A DNA stretch of 5,140 nt, taken from Thiohalomonas sp. GTDB lineage: Bacteria; Pseudomonadota; Gammaproteobacteria; GRL18. The stretch spans positions 1 through 5,140 of the forward strand of contig JAIVER010000124.1 of NCBI GenBank assembly GCA_023864145.1, written 5' to 3'. Positions 1 through 5,140 of this stretch are shown in pieces; within the stretch, counting starts at the first letter, position 1; each line of letters opens with the position of its first letter. The notes below the pieces were generated by a model. It was not told the DNA's origin. It ran no database searches and saw only the letters and a program-made list of their open reading frames with translations. Both the position numbers and the translations under genes were made by a program.

Positions 1-69
1 TTCATGGGCTGTGAGAGTAATTTGCGTCATTGGATAATTTTGATCTTCTTCTCTATGAAAATCAAGCAT
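1..69 (-). CDS. Partial unidentified reading frame downstream of ihfB (N-terminal 23 codons)
   Basis: An open frame starts at ATG 69-67 and runs off the left edge. It reads MLDFHREEDQ, then NYPMTQITLTAHE, and lies in the same frame as ihfB, nine bases after its TGA. No Shine-Dalgarno sequence precedes this ATG. A better-placed start is ATG 82-80, which overlaps the ihfB stop as ATGA and has AAAGAGA ten bases upstream, but that frame stops after six codons (MTYKNA). One base fewer in the A5 run at 69-73 would join the two frames. The first residues do not look like LapA, the usual neighbour of IhfB in many gammaproteobacteria. The stretch TQITLTAHE faintly recalls strand beta-4 of response-regulator receiver domains (consensus like PIIALTAH). 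That is a guess from about ten residues. The product is unknown, and it may be a pseudogene. Confidence 0.35.
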   Translation of the reverse strand, partial: MLDFHREEDQNYPMTQITLTAHE

Positions 70-78
70 TTTTATAGG

Positions 79-384
79 TCATGGGTATAGTATCTCTTTA
101 CTGCGAGTTTTATTAACTCGTTCTCTTAGTTCTTTACCAGGTTTAAAATGCGGAACATATTTCGATGCCAGAGTCACAGCATCACCTGTTTTAGGATTAC
201 GACCAGTTCTAGGTGGGCGGTAATGAAGAGAAAAGCTACCAAAACCACGAATTTCTATGCGTTCACCTGATGCAAGAGTTTGAGCCATCAGATCCAGCAT
301 AGATTTTACAGCTAATTCGACATCTTTATAGGCTAATTGAGATTGTTTTTGAGCAAGAGCTTCAATCAACTCAGACTTTGTCAT
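79..384 (-). CDS. ihfB: Integration host factor beta subunit
   Basis: This is the beta chain of IHF, a heterodimeric nucleoid protein that binds WATCAANNNNTTR-type sites and bends DNA sharply. It acts in transcription, replication initiation, recombination and phage integration. The 101-residue protein begins [10 protein letters not shown], as in E. coli HimD. It has the two N-terminal helices (about 1-40), then the DNA-binding arm with [17 protein letters not shown] (40-56) and [10 protein letters not shown] (59-68), whose proline (P64) is the residue expected to intercalate in the minor groove. It ends with [16 protein letters not shown] (75-90). The C-terminal tail is about seven residues longer than in E. 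coli (94 aa). AAGGAT lies about ten bases before the ATG. The partner IhfA is not in this window. The gene follows rpsA after a 195-bp gap with its own likely promoter. It ends in TGA, which shows that TGA is a normal stop codon here. Confidence 0.97.
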   Translation of the reverse strand: MTKSELIEALAQKQSQLAYKDVELAVKSMLDLMAQTLASGERIEIRGFGSFSLHYRPPRTGRNPKTGDAVTLASKYVPHFKPGKELRERVNKTRSKEILYP

Positions 385-493
385 TTTTTTAATTATCCTT
401 AGGTCGATTAGTTATAATTTTATAAATAGTCTGATTAGTTAGCTAAAAAACAGATTCCAAATTGAGAGGAACAGGTAAAAAAATACTATTATA
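385..493 (-). promoter_or_regulatory. Probable ihfB promoter and leader
   Basis: On the minus strand a perfect -10 hexamer TATAAT lies at 488-493 (top strand attata). No good -35 is seen at 16-18 bases: the 17-bp position gives only TTTTAT at 511-516. A TTGCTA at 506-511 is too close (12 bp). The predicted leader is about 100 nt, AT-rich, and carries the ribosome-binding sequence AAGGAT at 395-400, ten bases before ATG. A separate promoter for ihfB inside or after rpsA is known in E. coli. The placement here is inferred from sequence alone. Confidence 0.45.
406..441 (-). repeat. Direct repeat TAACTAATC in the ihfB leader
   Basis: The nonamer TAACTAATC (top strand gattagtta) occurs at 406-414 and 433-441, 27 bases apart, between the likely ihfB -10 and the start codon. 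Its core ACTAATC occurs a third time in the rpsA leader (2254-2260), directly before that gene's AAGGA. The repeat is visible, but its role, if any, is unknown. Chance is not excluded in such AT-rich sequence. Confidence 0.4.
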
Positions 494-535
494 AAATGAC
501 CACAGTAGCAATAAAATAAATCAAAACCAAAGTTG

Positions 536-559
536 AAATTGGGATTTATATCCCAATTT
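536..559 (-). terminator. Hairpin after rpsA, possible weak or partial terminator
   Basis: Twenty bases past the rpsA stop codon lies a perfect 10-bp stem: 536-545 (aaattgggat) pairs with 550-559 (atcccaattt) around a 4-base loop. On the minus strand it is followed by CAACTTTGGTTTTGATTTATTTT, which is T-rich but broken by other bases, not a clean T run. It may be a leaky terminator or an mRNA 3' end protector between rpsA and ihfB. The other orientation is followed by TTAACTTGATCC, which fits a terminator less well. Confidence 0.5.
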
Positions 560-579
560 TAACTTGATCCTGTATATTA

Positions 580-2238
580 TTACTTCTTGCTTAACTGATC
601 TTTTAACAGATCACCAAGAGAAGTTGTTGCAGAACCAGCATCAGTGTATTCCTGCATAACTTCTGCTGCTTCAGCAACATCTTTCGCTTTAACAGATAAG
701 TTAATGACACGACTCTTACGGTCGACACCAATAAACTTAGCTTCTAATGCATCACCCACTTTAAGGATAGTTGATGCATCTTCAACTCTTTCGCGAGAAA
801 GTTCAGAAACGCGGATATAAGCTTCAACGCCTTCAGTCAACTCAATCACAGCACCACGAGCATCAACTTCGTTAACGGTACCGTTAACGATAGAGCCCTT
901 AGGATTGGCAGCAACATAAATTGAGAATGGATCTTGATCCAATTGCTTAACACCAAGAGAAATACGTTCACGTTCAGGATCAACAGCCAGAACAATAGCT
1001 TCTAGTTCATCACCCTTCTTGAAGTTAGTAATTTCTTCTTCTCCGGCACTGTTCCATGAGATGTCAGAAAGATGGATAAGACCATCAATAGCACCGTCAA
1101 GACCAATGAAGATACCAAAATCAGTGATAGATTTAATTTTACCGCTAACCTTGTCACCCCTGTTATGAGTCGCTGAGAATACTTCCCATGGGTTTTGAGA
1201 GCATTGCTTCATACCTAATGAGATACGACGACGTTCTGGATCGATATCCAGTACCATAACTTCAACTTCATCACCAACATTGCATACTTTAGAAGGATGA
1301 ATATTTTTGTTAGTCCAATCCATTTCAGAAACGTGAACCAGACCTTCAACGCCTTCTTCGATTTCAACGAAACAACCGTAGTCAGCCAGGTTAGTGACTT
1401 TACCACTCAAGCGAGTGCCTTCTGGATAACGTGCTTTGATTTGCGTCCAGGGATCATCGCCAGTCTGCTTAAGACCAAGAGATACACGTGAACGCTCACG
1501 ATCAAACTTAAGTACTTTAACGTCAATCTCGTCACCAATAGCAACGATTTCACTTGGATGCTTAACACGTTTCCAGGCCATATCTGTAATATGCAGCAGT
1601 CCGTCAACACCACCCAGATCGATGAATGCACCGTAATCTGTAAGGTTCTTAACGATACCTTTAACAGTTTGACCTTCTTCAAGATTCTCAAGTAATTGCT
1701 CACGTTCAACTGAGTTTTCAATTTCAACAACTGCACGACGAGAAACAACAACGTTATTACGTTTTTGATCAAGTTTGATGACTTTAAATTCTAGTTCCTT
1801 ACCTTCAAGGTAAGTGGTATCACGTACTGGACGTACATCAACTAATGAGCCAGGTAAGAAGGCGCGAATATCACCAAGTTCGACAGTGAAGCCACCCTTA
1901 ACCTTATCAATAATAGTACCGGTAACAGTTTCATCTGCATCAAATGACTTATCAAGACGAATCCATGCAGCAGCACGTTTCGCTTTTTCACGAGATAGAC
2001 GAGTCTCACCATAGCCATCTTCAATCGTCTCCAGAGAAACTTCCACTTCGTCACCGACTTTAACTTCACCGTCAGTAGCAAATTGTTCCAGTGGAATAAC
2101 ACCCTCAGATTTCAGGCCAGCATTAACAACGACAAAATCATTATCAATACTGACGATTATGCCAGTGACCAGTGAACCGGGTTTCATTTCAGTCTTTTTT
2201 AGACTTTCTTCAAATAATTCAGCAAAGCTTTCGCTCAT
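580..2238 (-). CDS. rpsA: 30S ribosomal protein S1
   Basis: S1 is the large, mRNA-binding protein of the 30S subunit. It captures leader regions and unfolds structured mRNA for initiation. The 552-residue protein matches the six-domain form (E. coli 557 aa) from [14 protein letters not shown] to the end. The six S1/OB domains lie at about 21-87, 105-171, 190-258, 275-346, 362-432 and 449-518. Domains 1 and 2 bind the ribosome (via S2) in E. coli; domains 3-6 bind RNA and carry the motif seen as [10 protein letters not shown] (213-222), [10 protein letters not shown] (299-308) and [10 protein letters not shown] (386-395). Near-identity to E. coli is evident around [10 protein letters not shown] and [15 protein letters not shown]. 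The acidic first helix [11 protein letters not shown] contacts S2 in E. coli. The tail after 520 is divergent and ends [10 protein letters not shown]. It stands between cmk and ihfB, the usual place. AAGGA ten bases before ATG supports the start. Regulation is probably autogenous through the leader. Confidence 0.98.
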   Translation of the reverse strand: MSESFAELFEESLKKTEMKPGSLVTGIIVSIDNDFVVVNAGLKSEGVIPLEQFATDGEVKVGDEVEVSLETIEDGYGETRLSREKAKRAAAWIRLDKSFDADETVTGTIIDKVKGGFTVELGDIRAFLPGSLVDVRPVRDTTYLEGKELEFKVIKLDQKRNNVVVSRRAVVEIENSVEREQLLENLEEGQTVKGIVKNLTDYGAFIDLGGVDGLLHITDMAWKRVKHPSEIVAIGDEIDVKVLKFDRERSRVSLGLKQTGDDPWTQIKARYPEGTRLSGKVTNLADYGCFVEIEEGVEGLVHVSEMDWTNKNIHPSKVCNVGDEVEVMVLDIDPERRRISLGMKQCSQNPWEVFSATHNRGDKVSGKIKSITDFGIFIGLDGAIDGLIHLSDISWNSAGEEEITNFKKGDELEAIVLAVDPERERISLGVKQLDQDPFSIYVAANPKGSIVNGTVNEVDARGAVIELTEGVEAYIRVSELSRERVEDASTILKVGDALEAKFIGVDRKSRVINLSVKAKDVAEAAEVMQEYTDAGSATTSLGDLLKDQLSKK

Positions 2239-2376
2239 TAGAGGTATATCCTTGATTAGTCTTTTATAAAATCAATTATTTAAATAAAAGGTTAATCATC
2301 TGTTATGGTAAAAACAGTTTGTTTTTACAGTTTAAGTAATGTTTATCACCCCAGGACATTATTTTATAAATAATGT
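2239..2376 (-). promoter_or_regulatory. rpsA leader with three potential hairpins and a Shine-Dalgarno sequence
   Basis: Read on the minus strand, three stems can form before the rpsA start. First is ACATTATT/AATAATGT (2356-2363 with 2369-2376, 5-base loop). Second is GTAAAAAC/GTTTTTAC (2308-2315 with 2321-2328, 5-base loop). Third is TTGATT/AATCAA (2252-2257 with 2270-2275, 12-base loop). They are separated by A/U-rich single-stranded stretches. AAGGA (2249-2253) lies ten bases before the ATG and shares two bases with the third stem. The E. coli rpsA leader is known to fold into three hairpins with A/U-rich linkers that mediate efficient initiation and repression by free S1, and it lacks a good Shine-Dalgarno. 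The parallel architecture is an inference; the stems here are A-T rich and individually weak. Confidence 0.45.
2270..2282 (+). promoter_or_regulatory. Match to IHF-binding consensus in the rpsA leader
   Basis: AATCAATTATTTA fits WATCAANNNNTTR at every position, about 32-44 bp upstream of the rpsA start codon. IHF autoregulates its own genes in E. coli, and its beta gene lies just downstream here. The surroundings are AT-rich, which suits IHF but also raises the odds of a chance match. The site also overlaps the third leader stem. Confidence 0.3.
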
Positions 2377-2409
2377 TAAAAAAAGGTTTTAAACGATTTT
2401 AAAAAAATT

Positions 2410-2438
2410 ATTATAAAAAATCACATCATTATTGATTA
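2410..2438 (-). promoter_or_regulatory. Possible rpsA promoter just after cmk
   Basis: A perfect TATAAT stands at 2410-2415 on the minus strand, 14 bases past the end of cmk. The -35 position overlaps the cmk stop region and is poor (TAATCA at 2433-2438, 17-bp spacer). A strong separate rpsA promoter is expected because S1 is needed in large amounts, but several TATA-like words occur in this AT-rich gap. No terminator is evident between cmk and rpsA, so read-through is also likely. Confidence 0.3.
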
Positions 2439-3097
2439 AGATTTTTATAGAGCTGGATCACTTTTTCAAAGACCTCATTAATACTCAGTTCTGAGGTATC
2501 TATGATGTGTGCATCTTGTGCTGCTTTAAGAGGTGATGCGCTGCGATTCATATCCCGATCATCCCGTTCTCTTATCTCATTAACAAGGTCGGCGATTTTA
2601 ACACTATTTCCTTTCTCTATCAACTGCTTATAACGCCTTTTTGCTCTTTCATCAGCCGAGGCCGTTAAAAAAAATTTTAATAGTGCATCCGGGAAAATAG
2701 TGGTCCCCATATCACGCCCGTCAGCGATAAGACCCGGCATTTGTAAAAAGGCTTTCTGGCGCTTAAAGAGCGCCTCACGAACCATTGGCAAAGCGGCGAC
2801 TATAGAGGCATTATTGCCTGCAGTTTCAGTACGTATTAACGCTTCAACGTCAGTATCTTCTAGAAGAATACCACCTTGAGGTAAGAATTTAACAGCCAGA
2901 TTTTCAGCAATTGCTGCGACGTCATGCTCAGCGTCAAGAACAACATCTTTCTCTACACAAGCTAGAGCTGTCAAACGATAAAGAGCACCACTATCTAAAT
3001 AATGCCAGTCCAGTTTTTCAGCAAGCAAAGCTGAAATAGTCCCTTTGCCAACGCCTCCGGGACCGTCTAAAGTAATAACAGAGATTAAATCAGGCAT
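2429..3097 (-). CDS. cmk: Cytidylate kinase
   Basis: Cytosolic (d)CMP kinase transfers a phosphate from ATP to CMP or dCMP, giving CDP or dCDP for RNA, DNA and phospholipid precursors. The 222 residues fit the bacterial family (E. coli 227). Features in order: P-loop GPGGVGKGT (12-20), with K18 expected to bind ATP phosphates; LDSGALYR (34-41), the NMP-site segment; the NMP-binding insert typical of bacterial CMP kinases (about 60-105); IADGRDMGTTIFPDA (124-138), which holds the CMP base and phosphate contacts; and the lid with RERDDRDMNR (176-185), rich in catalytic arginines. The P-loop has GPGG where E. coli has GPSG, a conservative change. The ATG follows the aroA TAA with no intervening base. 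AAGG inside the end of aroA, eleven bases upstream, can serve as ribosome-binding site, so the pair is probably cotranscribed and translationally coupled. Confidence 0.97.
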   Translation of the reverse strand: MPDLISVITLDGPGGVGKGTISALLAEKLDWHYLDSGALYRLTALACVEKDVVLDAEHDVAAIAENLAVKFLPQGGILLEDTDVEALIRTETAGNNASIVAALPMVREALFKRQKAFLQMPGLIADGRDMGTTIFPDALLKFFLTASADERAKRRYKQLIEKGNSVKIADLVNEIRERDDRDMNRSASPLKAAQDAHIIDTSELSINEVFEKVIQLYKNLNQ

Positions 3098-4447
3098 TTA
3101 CACATCTACCTTACTAATAACCTGCAGGCCGCAGGATTGTGCAAGTCCGATAAAATCGGGAAATGAGGTATTTACATTGGCACAATCTTTAATCGTAATA
3201 GCACCTTTAGCTTTTAAAGCCGCCATAGCAAATGACATAGCAATACGATGATCACCCAGACTATCTACAGTTCCAGATGTAAACTCACCACCATTAATGA
3301 TCATGCCGTCTTTGCTGCCTTCACAGTCAATTCCCAGTATATTTATACCATCAATCATGGCCTGAATACGATCACTCTCTTTAACGCGCAGCTCTTCTGC
3401 ACCGGTTAAAATTGTTTGACCTTCGGCACAAGCCGCCGCAATAGAAATTGCAGGAAATTCATCAATGGCCAATGGCACCTGATCTTCAGGGATATGAATT
3501 CCTTTTAATTGGGCATAGCGAATACGAATATCCGCAACAGGTTCACCGCCCTCTTCCTGTTCATTAGATAAGCTGATATCAGCACCCATCTGTTGTAAAA
3601 TATTGATTACTCCAATACGAGTCGGATTAATGCCCACATGCTTAAGTGTTATATCCGATCCTTGTGAAATACTGGCACCTACCATAAAAAAGGCAGCAGA
3701 AGAAATATCCGAAGGCACATCAATATCACAGGCTGTTAACTGGCCAGCACCCTGAAGGCAGATTTGACTACTCCGGGCATCTAATTTTTTTTTATCTAAA
3801 GCATAACCAAAACCCTGCAGCATACGTTCTGTATGATCTCGTGTCGGAGCAGGTTCAGTGACACAGGTTTGCCCCTGAGCATATAAACCTGCCAGTAATA
3901 CACAGGATTTGACCTGAGCACTGGCCATTGGCAAAGTGTAATCTATACCTGTTAATCGGGTATTTTCATCACTATGTATTTTAAGAGGAGCTGTGCCGGC
4001 TTTATTGGTTTCAATATCTGCACCCATCTGCATAACCGGATCAGTGACCCGTTTCATTGGTCTTGAAGACAACGAATGATCGCCTGCAAGGGTAATATCA
4101 AAGCCCTGAGCTGATAATAACCCGGTTAACAAACGCATAGAAGTACCGGAATTACCTAAATCAAGCGGTTCATCAGGTGCACTCAGACCATGCATCCCTA
4201 CCCCTTCGATAACAACCTTTCCCTGCTCATCAGGCCCGTCAATTTTAACACCCATAGCACGAAATGCTTTTAAAGTTGCCAGAGAATCTTCACCCTGTAA
4301 GAATCCGCTAATGGTCATACGGCCCTGACTTAACGAGCCCAGCATAATTGAACGATGTGAAATGGATTTATCGCCCGGCACACGGATCTGACCGGTTAAA
4401 TGTCCACCCGGTTGTGCAATATAGGTAATTAATTGTTCTTCTGACAT
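3098..4447 (-). CDS. aroA: 3-phosphoshikimate 1-carboxyvinyltransferase (EPSP synthase)
   Basis: AroA joins phosphoenolpyruvate to shikimate-3-phosphate, giving EPSP, the sixth step of the shikimate pathway to chorismate and aromatic amino acids. It is cytosolic and has two inside-out alpha/beta domains. The 449 residues include PGDKSISHR (24-32, K27 and R32 bind substrates), LGNSGTSMRLL (97-107), SSRPMKRV (127-134), MASAQVKSCVLLAG (174-187), TRDHTERMLQGFG (202-214), NPTRIG (274-279), DEFPAIS (329-335), the catalytic Asp and Glu region EELRVKESDR (351-360), and DHRIAMSFAMA (399-409). The patterns GDKS, SAQVK, RDHTE and NPTR are those used to define class II EPSP synthases (Bacillus, Agrobacterium CP4), not the E. 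coli-like class I. The glycine of the GNSGT loop (G101) is the normal residue, not the alanine of CP4. The start is supported by GGA seven bases upstream, a weak site. It is a stand-alone enzyme with no TyrA fusion, and the IS21 end lies 164 bp upstream. Confidence 0.97.
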   Translation of the reverse strand: MSEEQLITYIAQPGGHLTGQIRVPGDKSISHRSIMLGSLSQGRMTISGFLQGEDSLATLKAFRAMGVKIDGPDEQGKVVIEGVGMHGLSAPDEPLDLGNSGTSMRLLTGLLSAQGFDITLAGDHSLSSRPMKRVTDPVMQMGADIETNKAGTAPLKIHSDENTRLTGIDYTLPMASAQVKSCVLLAGLYAQGQTCVTEPAPTRDHTERMLQGFGYALDKKKLDARSSQICLQGAGQLTACDIDVPSDISSAAFFMVGASISQGSDITLKHVGINPTRIGVINILQQMGADISLSNEQEEGGEPVADIRIRYAQLKGIHIPEDQVPLAIDEFPAISIAAACAEGQTILTGAEELRVKESDRIQAMIDGINILGIDCEGSKDGMIINGGEFTSGTVDSLGDHRIAMSFAMAALKAKGAITIKDCANVNTSFPDFIGLAQSCGLQVISKVDV

Positions 4448-4489
4448 AATTTTCCAAGAGAAATAGTGATTTAATAAAAAAACTGCTCT

Positions 4490-4517
4490 AGTTTATAAAA
4501 AAAGTACTTAAGTGCAA
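4490..4517 (-). promoter_or_regulatory. Candidate aroA promoter
   Basis: In the AT-rich stretch 4448-4611 the least poor minus-strand pair is TTGCAC (4512-4517) with TAAACT (4490-4495) at a 16-bp spacer. An overlapping TATAAA at 4492-4497 would leave 14 bp. The rest of this 164-bp interval shows short palindromes such as acttaagt but no reading frame. Some promoter here is expected because the IS end separates aroA from anything further upstream, but this exact pair is uncertain. Confidence 0.25.
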
Positions 4518-4615
4518 GTTTTATATTGTTTTATTTCAGTGTGATATACCCATCGAAAATGAATACAGTTTGCAAAAGAAATTAGTAAAACTTAAGAAAC
4601 AGCTTCAATCTTGCG

Positions 4616-4661
4616 TATTCCGGCGAACGTGAACACCTATTCCGGTTTTATCTGAACACCT
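4616..4661. repeat. IS21 terminal tandem repeats
   Basis: Two units follow each other: TATTCCGG at 4616-4623 and 4638-4645 (22 bp apart), and TGAACACCT at 4630-4638 and 4653-4661 (23 bp apart). Such subterminal repeats are presumed binding sites for the transposase IstA in this family. An inverted GTGTTCA at 4701-4707 may be a further, reversed copy. Confidence 0.65.
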
Positions 4662-4707
4662 GAATATCTGACGTATCACTCGTCCGATATTCTAGCTCAA
4701 GTGTTCA
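4653..4707. other. Nested inverted repeat within the IS end
   Basis: GAATATC (4662-4668) pairs with GATATTC (4686-4692), and inside it GACG (4670-4673) pairs with CGTC (4681-4684) around a 7-base loop. Together they make an 11-bp stem with one mismatch. Outside it TGAACAC (4653-4659) pairs with GTGTTCA (4701-4707) with unequal side gaps. It lies after istB, so it could end istB transcription, but no T run follows on the minus strand. A protein site or a relic of IS ends is equally possible. Confidence 0.5.
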
Positions 4708-4731
4708 TATTGGGGTAGTTTTTTTAAAAAT

Positions 4732-4743
4732 TGCTCTTTAACA
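4732..4743 (+). promoter_or_regulatory. Perfect boxA sequence, orphan, plus strand
   Basis: TGCTCTTTAACA is identical over 12 bases to the boxA antiterminator element of E. coli rRNA operons, where NusB and S10 (NusE) bind the RNA. The flanks, AAAAAT before and AAAATTTC after, are also leader-like. No rRNA gene is in the window; a plus-strand transcript would run antisense into istB. Whether it works is unknown. It may be part of the IS end or a scrap of an rRNA leader. Confidence 0.4.
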
Positions 4744-4771
4744 AAATTTCAAAAAAATAATTAGGATAGAT

Positions 4772-5140
4772 CTAGTCGAGTTTATCAATTTGTTTGCGTA
4801 TTGATTCCCCTTTTAGGTTGATTCTGTGGGCATTGTGCATCAGTCGATCTAATATGGCATCGGCTAGAGTATTATTACCAATGGCGTGATACCATTGATC
4901 CGTTGGCAACTGGCTCAGCATGGCTGTCGATAAAGTCCCATGTCGATCATCCATGATCTCCAACAGATCATTACGTTGTGCCGCTTTAAGAGGCTCTAAT
5001 CCTCAGTCATCCAGGATCAGACACTGATAGCGCTTTAAACTGTTCAGAAACTTGCTGTAAGAACCATTAGCTTTACTCTGAGTCAGCTCTAAAAGAAGAC
5101 GGGATATTCCGATAGTACCGAACAGAATAACCCTTTATAC
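4772..5140 (-). pseudogene. istB: IS21-family helper ATPase IstB, C-terminal part, frameshifted and with a nonsense codon
   Basis: IstB is the AAA+ ATP-binding helper that works with transposase IstA to choose targets. Read from 5138 the frame gives KGYSVRYYR (5135-5109). One extra base near 5108 shifts the match into ISRLLLELTQSKANGSYSKF. The Walker B segment CLILDD (5023-5006) follows, then TGA at 5003-5005 where IstB proteins usually have tryptophan (DDWGL). The frame then continues GLEPLKAAQRNDLLEIMDDR and TLADAILDRLMHNAHRI to KGESIRKQIDKLD and a TAG at 4772-4774, the normal family end. The open part from 4963 begins at a TTG inside the protein and is not a separate gene. The Walker A motif and N-terminus would lie to the right. 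Two independent lesions make this copy inactive unless sequencing errors are involved. TGA is not read as tryptophan here: ihfB ends in TGA and the S1 tryptophan codons are TGG. Confidence 0.88.

Larger units (their letters stand above)
4612..5140 (-). mobile_element. End of an IS21-family insertion sequence, cut by the window edge
   Basis: The istB-derived sequence reads right to left and stops at 4772. About 110-160 bp beyond it come repeated ATTCCGG...TGAACACCT units, typical of the multiple repeats at IS21-family termini. The likely outer boundary is the TGCGTATTCCGG beginning at 4612, since elements of this family usually start with TG and end with CA. istA and the other terminus would lie to the right of the window, so target duplication cannot be checked. 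The damaged istB suggests a decaying copy. Confidence 0.75.

Noticed and set aside
1407..1772. A 121-codon minus-strand frame inside rpsA, and several shorter frames on both strands over rpsA.
   Set aside because: They are out of frame with a fully conserved S1 protein, show low-complexity composition and no family motif, and have no ribosome-binding site of note.
2378..2420. Terminator between cmk and rpsA.
   Set aside because: There are T and A runs and repeated TTTAAAA words, but no G+C-containing stem precedes a T run on the minus strand.
3045..3251. A 68-codon plus-strand frame across the aroA-cmk junction.
   Set aside because: It is antisense to two well-supported genes and resembles nothing I recognise.
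4569..4590. Plus-strand promoter TTGCAA with a TAAG-like -10 that might drive the boxA region.
   Set aside because: The -10 match is poor and AT-rich sequence gives many such pairs; no independent support.
4772..4963. A separate 63-residue gene starting at TTG 4963.
   Set aside because: IstB homology continues without a break upstream of this codon, through the TGA at 5003; it is an internal piece of the broken istB.
5003..5005. TGA read as tryptophan or selenocysteine in istB.
   Set aside because: ihfB ends in TGA and the S1 tryptophans are encoded by TGG, and a frameshift lies in the same gene, so plain decay is the simpler reading.
1..5140. CRISPR array, tRNA or rRNA gene, toxin-antitoxin pair, or phage genes.
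   Set aside because: No regularly spaced repeats, cloverleaf or such coding content was seen; all coding space is taken by the housekeeping genes and the IS end.

Overview
The window is A+T-rich bacterial chromosome carrying the gene cluster aroA-cmk-rpsA-ihfB, all on the minus strand, so transcription runs from right to left. This gene order, an S1 protein very close to that of Escherichia coli over its full length, and an IHF beta chain with the classic signature all indicate a gammaproteobacterium. It is one with lower G+C than E. coli. I cannot name the genus.

Layout from left to right. Positions 1-69 hold the first 23 codons of an unidentified minus-strand reading frame downstream of ihfB. 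Positions 79-384 are ihfB. A 195-bp gap (385-579) holds the ihfB promoter and leader and a strong hairpin after rpsA. Positions 580-2238 are rpsA. A 190-bp gap (2239-2428) is the rpsA leader, with three potential hairpins, a Shine-Dalgarno sequence and an IHF-consensus match. Positions 2429-3097 are cmk and 3098-4447 are aroA. The aroA stop codon touches the cmk start codon, so the two are probably translationally coupled. Positions 4448-4611 are the AT-rich upstream region of aroA. From about 4612 to the right edge lies the end of an IS21-family insertion sequence: terminal repeats, a palindromic stretch, a perfect rRNA-type boxA sequence on the plus strand, and a broken istB gene.

How the genes fit together. 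AroA makes EPSP in the shikimate pathway, Cmk phosphorylates CMP and dCMP, S1 helps the 30S ribosome load mRNA, and IhfB is half of the DNA-bending protein IHF. Their clustering is long known in gammaproteobacteria and links growth functions rather than a single pathway. In many relatives the gene before aroA is another aromatic amino acid gene. Here the IS21 remnant occupies that place, so aroA presumably uses a promoter in the 164 bp between the IS end and its start.

I see no new defence, CRISPR or other accessory system. The points most worth checking are the orphan boxA inside the IS end, the two independent lesions in istB, the rpsA leader structures and a sequence they share with the ihfB leader, and the unusual start of whatever follows ihfB.
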